Positions 1 through 7,965 of a DNA stretch of 17,818 nucleotides are shown here, piece after piece (within the stretch, counting starts at the first letter, position 1; every line of letters starts with the position of its first letter). Source of the DNA: DASQHM01 sp035632095 (GTDB taxonomy: Bacteria; Pseudomonadota; Alphaproteobacteria; Ferrovibrionales; Ferrovibrionaceae). Where the stretch lies: contig DASQHM010000115.1 of assembly GCA_035632095.1 (NCBI GenBank), forward strand, positions 1 through 17,818, read 5' to 3'. The translations under genes and the position numbers were made by a program. Below the pieces are notes generated by a model that was not told where the DNA came from, searched no databases, and was given only the letters and a program-made list of their open reading frames with translations.

Positions 1-173
1 CGGGCCTGGCGCTCAGCCCTGAGGCCCAGCAGACGCTTGCGCTCCTTACCGAAGCGGCGCTCCAGCCCGGCGACGAATTCGACTGCGGCGGGTGTGAGGA
101 TCTGTTCGAATCCGGGCTTGATCTCGCCCAGGATTTGCACGCCGGCGACGGCAGGATTCTTGGCGCTGGGCAC
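1..173 (-). CDS. aceB: malate synthase A, N-terminal fragment (runs off the left edge)
   Basis: Malate synthase condenses glyoxylate with acetyl-CoA to malate in the glyoxylate shunt (cytosol). Only the first 57 codons are present. The translation reads VPSAKNPAVAGVQILGEIKP, then an ILTPAAVEFVAGLERRF segment and a basic stretch ending RAERQAR. This matches the usual N-terminus of the A-type enzyme, where an 'ILTPEAL.F...L.RRF...R..LL..RAxRQ' pattern precedes the TIM barrel. The GTG start at 173 was chosen because a perfect AGGGAGG Shine-Dalgarno (181-187) sits 7 nt upstream and the family match begins there. No catalytic residue falls in the fragment, so the call rests on this N-terminal signature alone. 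It lies downstream of the DUF1499 gene on the same strand with about a 100-bp gap. Confidence 0.72.
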   Translation of the reverse strand, partial: MPSAKNPAVAGVQILGEIKPGFEQILTPAAVEFVAGLERRFGKERKRLLGLRAERQA

Positions 174-180
174 GATTATT

Positions 181-187
181 CCTCCCT
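181..187 (-). promoter_or_regulatory. Shine-Dalgarno of malate synthase (fixes a GTG start)
   Basis: On the minus strand the sequence reads AGGGAGGAATAATCGTG. The strong anti-SD match 7 nt before GTG, with no ATG nearby, decides the start at 173. Confidence 0.75.
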
Positions 188-276
188 GAAATCCGGGTTC
201 TTCGGACCGGTACGCTCCGGCACCTTAGAGAGAATCCGCCGATGCACGCCAGCGGAAAACGCGCTGACCGATTTCG

Positions 277-1044
277 TTATTGCAGGCGTGCGAAGTAGGC
301 GCGGATGCGCTTGGCATTGACGCCGAAGTCGCTTTCGCCCACCCGGCTGACCGAGCGAACGTCGACGCGGGTGCCGCCGTCGGCGGCCGCGACGCGCACC
401 GCGATGTCGTCCTTGAAGCCCATCCAGAATGTCTGGTCCGTGGCCTCGATGCGGCCGCTTGCCGCATCGGCGAGCACGATCTTCCAGCCCATGGATTTCG
501 CATCCGCCAGCGCCTTGGGAAACACGTCCGCCGGCGGCTGCTTCAGCATGAGCGGCCCGATATCCGGATACCCGGACTTTTGCAGCGCCGCCACGGCCTC
601 GGAGGGATCGAGCGAATTGGCGTGTTCCGCCGTCCGTTCCGCCAGAATGGCAGTGAAGACCGGCGGGTTTTTCAAGTCCGTGCTCACGTCGTGAATCCAT
701 GGGACATGGGTCGCCAGCGAGAACCAATAGACCATCAACGCGACGGACAGCACGCCGAGGACACCGCCGGGCAGGCCGCGGCGCCCGCGCCAGAAGGCGA
801 TTGCGGCGGTCGCGATGGCGAGAACACCGCCGCCAAGTGTGACGGGCGCTGCGATATACAATGCGCTCAGCGGCGGTAGTAAGCCGCCTTTTGCGGCGAG
901 GCCGGAGACGGGAAAGGCGGCGATGCCCACGAGACCGCAGATGATGGCCACTTTGGCGAGCATTATGCCGCGGTCCGCCGAAGGACCCGAACTGCTGCCG
1001 CGAACCGACGCATTCTGAGAATTGCTCGTCACTGTGCTCCCCAT
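277..1044 (-). CDS. membrane protein with C-terminal DUF1499 domain
   Basis: A 255-residue protein. Three hydrophobic segments are visible at about residues 28-50, 60-84 and 92-111. They are followed by a soluble domain (about 118-255) with the DUF1499/COG4446 pattern: a 'YPDIGPL' entry, a 'GWKIV..D...GRIEAT..T..MGFKDDIAVRV' core (residues given in part) and a closing 'SRVGESDFGVNAKRIRAY' helix. The family is widespread in alphaproteobacteria and has no established biochemical role; a lipid-facing or envelope role is only a guess. The ATG at 1044 has a poor ribosome site. An in-frame GTG at 1032 sits just behind GGGGAG and could be the real start, shortening the protein by four residues. The gene is transcribed towards malate synthase and diverges from the molybdenum hydroxylase operon. 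Confidence 0.75.
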   Translation of the reverse strand: MGSTVTSNSQNASVRGSSSGPSADRGIMLAKVAIICGLVGIAAFPVSGLAAKGGLLPPLSALYIAAPVTLGGGVLAIATAAIAFWRGRRGLPGGVLGVLSVALMVYWFSLATHVPWIHDVSTDLKNPPVFTAILAERTAEHANSLDPSEAVAALQKSGYPDIGPLMLKQPPADVFPKALADAKSMGWKIVLADAASGRIEATDQTFWMGFKDDIAVRVAAADGGTRVDVRSVSRVGESDFGVNAKRIRAYFARLQ

Positions 1045-1134
1045 TTTTCCATGTCGAGGGTGTTGTTTCGCGAAATATCCAAACTCTCCGACGCTCCACG
1101 CGGTTAACGTCCCGGCTCAGCCGAATAATCCCTA

Positions 1135-1148
1135 TCCCAAGTTTGGGA
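1135..1148. repeat. short perfect palindrome in the divergent promoter region
   Basis: TCCCAA-GT-TTGGGA, two perfect 6-bp arms around 2 bp, lies 52 bp before the ATG of the [2Fe-2S] subunit and about 90 bp before the DUF1499 gene on the other strand. It has the size of an operator half-site pair. No convincing -35/-10 pair was found beside it, so a regulatory role is unproven. Confidence 0.3.
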
Positions 1149-1200
1149 GCGTGCGTTATAGTCCGCGGAATGATCGTTCACTGTCCTTCGGGAGGCGCCA

Positions 1201-1647
1201 ATGGTCACGCTTCAGGTCAACGGCCAGAGCCATAAGCTCGATATCGAGGATGAGACCCCGCTGCTCTGGGCCATTCGCGACGTGATCGGGCTGACCGGCA
1301 CGAAATACGGTTGCGGCATCGCCCAATGCGGTGCCTGCACCGTTCACGTCGACGGCGAGGCGATCCGCTCGTGCAGCGTTTCCGCAGCGGCGGTGGCGGG
1401 CAAGGAAATCGTCACCATCGAGGCCCTGTCCGAGGACGGCTCGCATCCGGTCCAGAAGGCCTGGATCGCGGCGCAAGTGCCGCAGTGCGGCTACTGTCAG
1501 TCGGGCATGGTCATGGCAGTGGCGGCGTTGCTGAAGCAAACGCCGAAACCGACCGACGATCAGGTCGCCGATGCGATCAGCAACATCTGCCGCTGCGGCA
1601 CCTATCAGCGCGTGCGCGAGGCGATCCGCCTTGCCGGCGCGGCGTAG
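1201..1647 (+). CDS. iorA: isoquinoline 1-oxidoreductase-type [2Fe-2S] subunit
   Basis: The small electron-transfer subunit (148 aa) of a xanthine-oxidase-family molybdenum hydroxylase. It carries two [2Fe-2S] clusters that take electrons from the Mo cofactor. The N-terminal plant-ferredoxin-like domain has cluster ligands C38, C43, C46 and C58 in the context GCGIAQCGACTVHVDG. The C-terminal helical domain has C96, C99, C130 and C132 in CGYCQSGM and ICRCGTY. Length is normal for the IorA type. The start is fixed by GGGAGG 7 nt before the ATG. No signal peptide is present, so it probably leaves the cytoplasm folded with its Tat-carrying partner. The partner gene follows after 16 bp, so the two are surely cotranscribed. 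The real substrate is unknown; many homologues are aldehyde or N-heterocycle oxidoreductases, so the symbol marks the family, not the substrate. Confidence 0.85.
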   Translation: MVTLQVNGQSHKLDIEDETPLLWAIRDVIGLTGTKYGCGIAQCGACTVHVDGEAIRSCSVSAAAVAGKEIVTIEALSEDGSHPVQKAWIAAQVPQCGYCQSGMVMAVAALLKQTPKPTDDQVADAISNICRCGTYQRVREAIRLAGAA

Positions 1648-1663
1648 ATCGGGGGGCACGGCA

Positions 1664-3892
1664 ATGACGAAACCAATCGCACTCGATCGCCGCCAAGTTT
1701 TGACTGGCGCCGCCGCGGGCGCGCTCGTGCTCGGCTTTTCGTTGACGCGCGGCGCGCGCGAAGCCGCGGCGCAAGGCGCCGCCGCCGGCGACGGTAAGCT
1801 GAACGCATGGCTTCGCATCGGATCCGACGACAGCGTCACCATCCTGGTCGGCCAGTCGGAGATGGGGCAGGGCGTCTACACCTCGCTCCCGATGCTTGTG
1901 GCCGAAGAATTGGAGTGCGACTGGTCGAAGATCAAGGTCGAACCGGCTTCGGGCGACGATGCCTACAGAAACGTCTATGCCGTGCGCGACATGCTGACCG
2001 CAGGCCACGGCGAAGAGCTCAGCGGCGTCAAGGGCTGGGCCTACGGCGGCATGGCCAAGATGTTTTCCGAGCAATTGACCGGCGGCTCGACCAGCATTCG
2101 CGGCCACTTCGATCGATTGCGCGAAGCCGGCGCCGCCGCCCGCGAGATGCTGCGGGCGGCCGCGGCGAAACAATGGTCGGTTCCGCTCGGCGAATGCGAG
2201 GCGCGCGACGGCCAGGTGAGCCACACCAAGAGCAATCGCGTCGCCACCTATGGCGCACTTGCGGCCGCTGCCGCCGCCATCGAGCCGCCGAAGAATGTAC
2301 TGCTGAAGCCGCCGAGCGCCTGGCGCCTCATCGGCAAGCCGGTGACGCGGCTCGATCTGCCGGCCAAGGTGACCGGCCGCGCCGGGTTCGGCATCGATGC
2401 ACGCCCGCCCGGCATGCTGTTCGCCGCCATGCGCAACTGTCCGGTCTTCGGCGGCAAGCTGAAAAGCTATGACGCGGCGAAGGTCGAGAAGATGCCGGGC
2501 GTGAAAGCGGTCGTGGCGCTCGACGATGCCGTGGCCGTGGTTGCCGACAATTCCTGGCGCGCCCGCCAAGCGGCCGAGGCGCTGCCGGTGGTGTGGGACG
2601 AGGGCGAAGCGGCGAGAACCGGCACGGACGATCTGTTCGCCCAATTCAAGGCGGCCTTGTCCGAGGCCGGCGAAAAAGCCTACGCGGTCGGCGATGCCGA
2701 CGCGACCATGGCCGCCGCGCCGAAGATGATTGCCGCCGAATACCGCGTGCCGTTCCTGGCGCATGCCACCATGGAGCCGATGAACTGCACCGCGCACGTG
2801 ACCGCCGACGGCGTCGAGATCTGGGCGGCGACGCAGGTGCAGACGCGCGCCGTGAAACAGGCGGCGGAAGCCGCCGGCGTGTCCGAGTCGAAAGTCAAAC
2901 TGCACACCACCATGCTCGGCGGCGGCTTCGGCCGGCGCGCCGAATTCGACACCATCGGACCGGCCGTGCGCGTCTCCAAAGCGGTCGGCAAACCGGTGCA
3001 GCTGCTTTGGTCGCGCGAAGAGGACATGCGCCACGATTTCTATCGTCCGGGTGCAGTGGGCCGCCTCGAAGCCGGAATCGGCGCGGACGGCATGCCGGTT
3101 GCCTGGCGCCACCGCATCGCGAGCCCGTCGATCATGACCCGGGTGTTCAAGCCGGTGACATGGATGGGCCCGGATCAAACCTCCGTCGAAGGCGCCATCG
3201 AGATGCCGTACGGCATCAAGAACCAGCGCATCGATTACGTGACCCGCAATACGCCGGTGCCGGTCGGCTTCTGGCGCTCGGTCGGCAATTCCCAGAATGC
3301 CTACATCAAGGAATGCTTCCTCGACGAAGTGGCCGCGGCCGGCGGAAAAGACCCGCTCGAGCTCCGGCGCGCGTTGCTCGCTGATGCGCCGCGCCATCGC
3401 GCGGTGCTCGATCTTGCTGCGGAGAAAGCCGGCTGGGGCACGCCCCTGCCCAAGGGGCGCGGGCGCGGCGTGGCGCTGCATCGCTCGTTCGGATCGATCG
3501 TGGCGGAGATCGCGGACGTCGAAGTGGGCGCCGGCGGAGTGGTCAAGGTGCTGCGCGTCGTCTGCGCCGTCGATTGCGGCACCGTGGTCAACCCCGACAC
3601 GGTGGTGGCGCAAATGCAGGGCGGCATCGTCTTCGGCCTCACGGCGGCATTGTATGGTTCGATCGGCGTCGACAAAGGCCGCGTCGTGGAAGGCAATTTC
3701 GACACCTATCGCATGGTGCGGCTCGCCGAAACGCCCGCCATCGAGGTATACATCGTGCCGAGCGAGACGGCTCCCGGCGGCGTGGGCGAGCCCTCGGTAC
3801 CGCCGATCGCTCCCGCCGTGGTCAACGCCATTTTCGCGGCAACCGGCAAACGCCTGCGCAGCCTGCCGATCGCCGGCCAAACGCTCGTCTGA
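1664..3892 (+). CDS. iorB: isoquinoline 1-oxidoreductase-type molybdopterin subunit, Tat-exported
   Basis: The catalytic large subunit (742 aa) of a molybdenum hydroxylase binding molybdopterin cytosine dinucleotide. The N-terminus has a Tat signal, DRRQVLTG at residues 8-15, then a hydrophobic stretch and an AAAQ cleavage region near residue 40. Mo-domain features are GGGFGRR at 419-425, the IorB-typical WRSVGNSQNA beginning at W537, and GGVGEPSVPP, which places the expected base-catalyst glutamate at E709. Length fits IorB-type single large subunits. The ATG at 1664 is preferred over upstream in-frame codons because a G-rich ribosome site lies just before it, the Tat motif is then N-terminal, and overlap with the small subunit is avoided. 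There is no FAD subunit gene, as expected for this subfamily, which usually passes electrons to a cytochrome; none is encoded here. Confidence 0.86.
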   Translation: MTKPIALDRRQVLTGAAAGALVLGFSLTRGAREAAAQGAAAGDGKLNAWLRIGSDDSVTILVGQSEMGQGVYTSLPMLVAEELECDWSKIKVEPASGDDAYRNVYAVRDMLTAGHGEELSGVKGWAYGGMAKMFSEQLTGGSTSIRGHFDRLREAGAAAREMLRAAAAKQWSVPLGECEARDGQVSHTKSNRVATYGALAAAAAAIEPPKNVLLKPPSAWRLIGKPVTRLDLPAKVTGRAGFGIDARPPGMLFAAMRNCPVFGGKLKSYDAAKVEKMPGVKAVVALDDAVAVVADNSWRARQAAEALPVVWDEGEAARTGTDDLFAQFKAALSEAGEKAYAVGDADATMAAAPKMIAAEYRVPFLAHATMEPMNCTAHVTADGVEIWAATQVQTRAVKQAAEAAGVSESKVKLHTTMLGGGFGRRAEFDTIGPAVRVSKAVGKPVQLLWSREEDMRHDFYRPGAVGRLEAGIGADGMPVAWRHRIASPSIMTRVFKPVTWMGPDQTSVEGAIEMPYGIKNQRIDYVTRNTPVPVGFWRSVGNSQNAYIKECFLDEVAAAGGKDPLELRRALLADAPRHRAVLDLAAEKAGWGTPLPKGRGRGVALHRSFGSIVAEIADVEVGAGGVVKVLRVVCAVDCGTVVNPDTVVAQMQGGIVFGLTAALYGSIGVDKGRVVEGNFDTYRMVRLAETPAIEVYIVPSETAPGGVGEPSVPPIAPAVVNAIFAATGKRLRSLPIAGQTLV

Positions 3893-3913
3893 CATCTGAG
3901 GGAGAATTCGGAT

Positions 3914-4324
3914 ATGCCATCGCTAGCCGGAACCGCCGTGCTCACCGTCGGATTGGTGAGCCTCGCCGCGCTCGTGCTTTACGGCTGGGTCGTTTCGTTG
4001 GTCGGGCGCGCGCGCGGCCGATTCAAGATCGCGGCGCCGGCCATGACCGGCCATCCGGAATTCGAGCGCGCAGTTCGGGTCCAGGGCAACACGCTGGAAC
4101 AAATCGTACCGTTCCTGGTCGCATTGTGGCTCGCGGCCGCGTTCTCCCATGCCTGGATTGCCGCGGCGCTCGGCGTGCTTTGGCTGATCGGGCGGGTGCT
4201 TTACGCGCTGGGCTACATCAAGGATCCGTCAAAACGCGAACCCGGTTTTGTGATCGGCTCGATCGCCACTGTGGCGCTCATGGTTGCGGCGCTGGTCGGC
4301 ATCGTGATGCGCTGGACCGCCTGA
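3914..4324 (+). CDS. MAPEG-family membrane protein
   Basis: A 136-residue protein with about four hydrophobic helices. It carries the MAPEG (membrane-associated eicosanoid/glutathione metabolism) pattern: an 'FERAVRVQGNTLEQ' segment near residues 51-64, which in the family carries the conserved E/R/N/E residues around the glutathione site, then hydrophobic helices and 'GRVLYALGYIKDP' further on. Bacterial members are small and mostly uncharacterised; some show glutathione transferase or peroxidase activity. The gene follows the Mo subunit by 21 bp behind GGGAG and is probably the last gene of that operon. A role in detoxification together with the hydroxylase is possible but inferred from position only. 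Confidence 0.8.
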   Translation: MPSLAGTAVLTVGLVSLAALVLYGWVVSLVGRARGRFKIAAPAMTGHPEFERAVRVQGNTLEQIVPFLVALWLAAAFSHAWIAAALGVLWLIGRVLYALGYIKDPSKREPGFVIGSIATVALMVAALVGIVMRWTA

Positions 4325-4350
4325 AGCGCGGATTATTGTCCGCCCTTTCA

Positions 4351-4377
4351 GCAGACTCCGGGTCGGCAGACTCCGGG
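4351..4377. repeat. 12-bp direct repeat, period 15
   Basis: GCAGACTCCGGG occurs at 4351-4362 and again at 4366-4377, separated by TCG. It lies in the 67-bp gap between the MAPEG gene and the GT-C-like gene, ending 14 bp before the ATG. It looks like a small tandem duplication; a protein-binding role cannot be judged. Confidence 0.7.
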
Positions 4378-4391
4378 ATGAGGATTTGACC

Positions 4392-6083
4392 ATGCTGCGC
4401 CGAGAACCGGGCGGATCGCGCCGGGTCGACGCAACGCTGCTTGCCGCCATCGGGCTTTGCGTTCTGGCCGTGTTGTGCTCCGGCTGGCTGGCGCTTTGGC
4501 TCGGCCAGGATGCGAACTGGGATCTTCGCAACTATCATTTTTACAATCCCTACGCCTTCCTGAACGGCCGGCTCGATTTCGACGTCGCGCCCGCCCACGT
4601 GGCGACCTATTACAACCCGCTTCTGCACGTACCGTTTTATTGGCTGGTGCGCGCCGCATCGCCAAAGCTCACCGGCTTCGTGCTCGGCGGCGCTCAGGGC
4701 CTCAACTTCGCGTTGACGCTCCTGGTGTGCTGGCGTCTGGTGCCGGCCGGCGTCGTGCGACATCGCCTGGCGCTCGCCGGCGGCTTGAGTGCGGCGGGAT
4801 TCGTCGGCGCCATGGGCCTGTCCGAAGTCGGCACCAGTTTCGGCGACAATGTACTGAGCCTTTTCGTGCTCGGATCGCTGGCCATTCTGGTCTGGCGCTC
4901 GGAAACGCTGGCAAGCGGCGCGCTTCGCTCCGCGCTCGGGCTCGCGCTCGTGGCCGGCGTCCTGGGCGGCGTGGCGCCGGGATTGAAGCAAACCGCCGCC
5001 GCTTTCGCCGTCGGCCTATGCGGCGCTTGCCTCGCAGTGCCGGGAACGCCGCTCCGCCGCCTGGCGGTAGCGTTCGCGTTCGGCCTCGGCGTGCTCGTCA
5101 GCATCGCGGCGCTCGACGGATTCTGGCTGCTCGACATGTGGCGCCGCTACGCCAATCCGCTGTTTCCATATTTCCAGGACGTCTTTCGCTCGCCCTGGGC
5201 GACCATGGGCGATTACCGGGACAATCGCTTCACTCCGAAGACCGTTTTCGAATTGGCCGCCTTGCCGCTGCTGTTCGTGGCGCCGCACTTATTTTCTTGG
5301 GCGGGGATCAAGGCCGCACCATGGGGCGCCGAGGTCGCCTTCTTCGACTTGAAACCGCTGCTCACGGAGGCGTTGTTTCTGGCTTGGGCTGGGGCAGCCA
5401 TGTGGCGCCGCGCGCGGCGCGTCCCGGCAGCCGGCGCGCCGCCCGATCCCGCCGGCGGCATCGCGCTGACGTTCGTCGTGCTTACGTGGGTCGTATGGGC
5501 GCAGCTCTTCGGCATCTACCGCTACATGGTCGGCCTCGAACTGGTCATGCCGCTGAGTACCGTGCTGCTCGCCGAGCGCGTGTTCACGGCCGCGCGTATG
5601 CGTTTGATCGTTCCGGCGATCGCAATCCTTGCCGCGGCGGTGACCGTCAAACCGGCCAATTGGGGTCGCGTGGCCTGGAGCGATGCCTATTTCGGCGTGC
5701 CGGTGCCCGAGCTTCGCGATCCCGAGCACACCATGGTGCTTATGGTCGGACCGGATCCGACCGCCTTTGTCATTCCGGAGTTTCCCAAGGCGGTCCGCTT
5801 CTTGCGCATCGAGGGTTGGTTCACCGGGCCGTCGGCCCATCCCAATCGGATGGACAGGCTCATGTATCGGCTCGTGCAGGCCCATACGGGCCCGATATTC
5901 GTTTTGTTTCGCGCCAACGAACAGGAGCTCACCGCGAGCGACGCATTGGCTTCCTATGGCCTCGAAATGCAATCGCCGGAATGCCGCGATTTGAAAATCG
6001 CCATAGAGCGGAACTTGGTCAATCCGTTGCGCTTTTGCCGGGCCGTGCCGGCGTCAGGCGGGAAGACCGCGCCAATCCGCTGA
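4392..6083 (+). CDS. polytopic membrane protein, probable GT-C-fold glycosyltransferase
   Basis: A 563-residue protein made of roughly ten or more hydrophobic segments with a soluble C-terminal part (about 430-563). After the first helix (about 13-36) comes a loop reading GQDANWDLRNYHFYNPY (38-54). An acidic residue in the first periplasmic loop is the usual place of the catalytic or metal-binding aspartate in GT-C enzymes that use polyprenyl-phosphate sugars; D40 and D44 are candidates. I do not recognise a named family with certainty. It could belong to the GT87/DUF2029 or GT39/PMT-like groups. The ATG at 4392 was chosen over TTG at 4386 because GAGG then sits 8 nt away. Its 3' end overlaps the convergent NdvC-like gene by 65 bp. 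With the GT2/GtrA pair at 7966-9349 it could be the periplasmic transferase of a Gtr-like set (inference). Confidence 0.55.
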   Translation: MLRREPGGSRRVDATLLAAIGLCVLAVLCSGWLALWLGQDANWDLRNYHFYNPYAFLNGRLDFDVAPAHVATYYNPLLHVPFYWLVRAASPKLTGFVLGGAQGLNFALTLLVCWRLVPAGVVRHRLALAGGLSAAGFVGAMGLSEVGTSFGDNVLSLFVLGSLAILVWRSETLASGALRSALGLALVAGVLGGVAPGLKQTAAAFAVGLCGACLAVPGTPLRRLAVAFAFGLGVLVSIAALDGFWLLDMWRRYANPLFPYFQDVFRSPWATMGDYRDNRFTPKTVFELAALPLLFVAPHLFSWAGIKAAPWGAEVAFFDLKPLLTEALFLAWAGAAMWRRARRVPAAGAPPDPAGGIALTFVVLTWVVWAQLFGIYRYMVGLELVMPLSTVLLAERVFTAARMRLIVPAIAILAAAVTVKPANWGRVAWSDAYFGVPVPELRDPEHTMVLMVGPDPTAFVIPEFPKAVRFLRIEGWFTGPSAHPNRMDRLMYRLVQAHTGPIFVLFRANEQELTASDALASYGLEMQSPECRDLKIAIERNLVNPLRFCRAVPASGGKTAPIR

Positions 6084-7821
6084 TCCAGGCGAGGAGATAG
6101 GGCAGCGATATGACAGCGGCCGTCACTGCCCAATAATCCGCTTCATGATTGACCGGCCGTTCGAGCATGACCAGAAGGCCGGAACTCAGCAGCAATCCGA
6201 TCGCCACGACCCGCTCGACCGGAGCTTCGCCGAATTTCGTGCCGGCGCGCCCGTCCACCGGACGGAACGCCTGTCCGAAGGAAAAGCGGCCGAGCAAGCC
6301 GCCGGAATCGCGCCTGACCAGCACGCCGATCGCGCGCGCCAGCACGAAGCCGAAGGCGGGCACCAGAAAGTCGTTGATCGGAAAGTCGCGGTACCGTCCG
6401 TTCACCAGCAGCATGAATGTCTGGTAGAACGCGAGCGGCGCGGCCGCGAAGAGCAACCACTCACCGGCCCAGACCCAGCGGCCTTCGGCGAATTTGGCGA
6501 GCTTGTCGGCGCTCACGGTGCCACGGCCGAGCGGCAGGTAGAGCGCGGCATAGCGCTTGAAATCGGCCCAGACGTCGCGGGCGTCGCGGGCCGGCCCCGG
6601 ATGCGCCGCCACGTTGCTTTCGCAGCGGCGGAGCAGATCGGAGAACAGCAGCGCCGCCAGCGCGCCCTGCCACAGGCACATCAGCAGGGCGATGGCTTTG
6701 TCGACCGGGTAGTAGGTGAAGTGAAACCCGTGCAGCGCCGCCGCCGCTACCATGCCGGCGAGTGCCACGCCAAGCACCGCGGCGCCGGCGAGTTGCCGAT
6801 CGCCGAGGCGCGGACGGCGAAGATAGAGCCAAGCCGCCAGCGCCGCGGCGGCGGCACTCGAGCCCAACGCCCCCATCCACCAATCGGGACTCTCCTGCAC
6901 CGGACCCGAAAACGTGAACTTCGGCGTGCCGTCCGCTTCGAACAGACCCCACGTGCCGCCGACGGTACCTTCCTGCGCGGTCTTCCAAAACTGGTCGTAG
7001 GTTTCGACGTAGTTGTAGTCGAGGTGCTGTTCCGCGGCGAGATTGAGGAAGTCGTTGAGGAACTGGGCGCTCTCGACGCGGCCGGGTACGGCGCCCTCGC
7101 GCGTGCGCCCGGCGCTCGGCCAGCCGACCTCGCCGATGAAGACCGGCTTGCCCGGGAACGCGGCCTGCACCTTCCGGTAGATCGCCAGGATATGCTCCTG
7201 CGCGTGGTCGACGGGAATCGGGAAATCCTCCCAATAGGGCAACAGGTGGATGGTGATGAAATCGACTTCCTTGCCGATCTCCGGATGCCTGAGCCAAAAC
7301 TCCCAGACGTCGGCATATGACACCGGCTGGTGCACGGCGCGTTTCACCTGGCGGATGTAGGCGGTGAGCTGTTCCGGCGTGAGGTCGGCGCGCAGCAGAA
7401 CCTCGTTACCGACAATGACCCGCTTGATGGTGCCGGGATAGCGGTTGGCGAGTTCGATAAGCGCCTTGACCTCCGCTTCGTTGGTGGCCGGCTTGACACC
7501 GAGCCAGGCGCTTTGAATGACGTCAATGCCGTACTTGTGCGCCAGCGTGGGCACAGCCGCCATGCCCTCGAGGCTGGTATAGGTGCGCACGCTGCCGACG
7601 CGGCCCTTGAGGCTCCTCAAGTCCGCGTCGATCTGCTGCGTGTTCGGATAGGTGTGATCGAGCGGGCTGAACCCGGCATGGAAGGGTGCGAATGACAATC
7701 CCGCCAATTGCGTGTCCGGAGACGGATGCACAAGAGGCATCGGCCGATTGGGCCAATACCAGACCGCCAGATTGAGGAAAAGTGCCGGCAAAAGCGCCGC
7801 GATCAAAGCGAGAGCGCGCAT
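6019..7821 (-). CDS. ndvC: NdvC-like GH17 membrane protein (beta-glucan transglycosylase)
   Basis: A 600-residue protein: an N-terminal signal-anchor (about 4-22), a periplasmic GH17 domain (about 38-305), then about seven hydrophobic segments (from about 315 to the end). GH17 signatures are VIVGNEVLLR with the acid/base E140, and VFIGEVGWPS with the nucleophile E231. YWED (196-199) and the WGLF segment (291-294) are further family landmarks. GH17 enzymes cut or transfer beta-1,3-glucan. In Bradyrhizobium a GH17 membrane protein of similar size, NdvC, is needed for the beta-1,6 linkages of cyclic beta-1,3/1,6-glucan, and this is the best match I know. The start lacks a good Shine-Dalgarno but lies just behind a promoter-like sequence, so the mRNA may be nearly leaderless. 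The 3' end overlaps the GT-C-like gene. Confidence 0.75.
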   Translation of the reverse strand: MRALALIAALLPALFLNLAVWYWPNRPMPLVHPSPDTQLAGLSFAPFHAGFSPLDHTYPNTQQIDADLRSLKGRVGSVRTYTSLEGMAAVPTLAHKYGIDVIQSAWLGVKPATNEAEVKALIELANRYPGTIKRVIVGNEVLLRADLTPEQLTAYIRQVKRAVHQPVSYADVWEFWLRHPEIGKEVDFITIHLLPYWEDFPIPVDHAQEHILAIYRKVQAAFPGKPVFIGEVGWPSAGRTREGAVPGRVESAQFLNDFLNLAAEQHLDYNYVETYDQFWKTAQEGTVGGTWGLFEADGTPKFTFSGPVQESPDWWMGALGSSAAAAALAAWLYLRRPRLGDRQLAGAAVLGVALAGMVAAAALHGFHFTYYPVDKAIALLMCLWQGALAALLFSDLLRRCESNVAAHPGPARDARDVWADFKRYAALYLPLGRGTVSADKLAKFAEGRWVWAGEWLLFAAAPLAFYQTFMLLVNGRYRDFPINDFLVPAFGFVLARAIGVLVRRDSGGLLGRFSFGQAFRPVDGRAGTKFGEAPVERVVAIGLLLSSGLLVMLERPVNHEADYWAVTAAVISLPYLLAWISGLARSSRLTPARPGKSATD

Positions 7822-7832
7822 GATGGGCCCAC

Positions 7833-7861
7833 TTTATAGCGGCCCGCCGGGCCGATGTCGC
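7833..7861 (-). promoter_or_regulatory. candidate sigma70-like promoter of the NdvC-like gene
   Basis: On the minus strand GCGACA (7861-7856) and TATAAA (7838-7833) are separated by exactly 17 bp. The predicted transcription start lies near 7826, only about 5 nt before the ATG at 7821. That agrees with the absence of a Shine-Dalgarno and suggests a near-leaderless mRNA. The motif match was made by eye. Confidence 0.35.
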
Positions 7862-7965
7862 CCGGGAAACATTGGCGCATGGGCCGTATGCGGCGCCATT
7901 GCGGAAGCGGCTGCGGCAGGTTATCGCTAGTGCGGTTCTATCGATCAGGGAAGCCGTGCGCCCGC

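Noticed and set aside
1577..3895. 772-codon open frame on the minus strand opposite the molybdopterin subunit
   Set aside because: Composition is low-complexity (H, R, A, G) with no recognisable motif, and the plus strand carries all the Mo-hydroxylase motifs.
7841..7853. GGCCC-GCC-GGGCC palindrome in the ndvC/GT2 divergent region
   Set aside because: The 5-bp GC arms are expected by chance here and lie inside the promoter spacer; no support for an operator.
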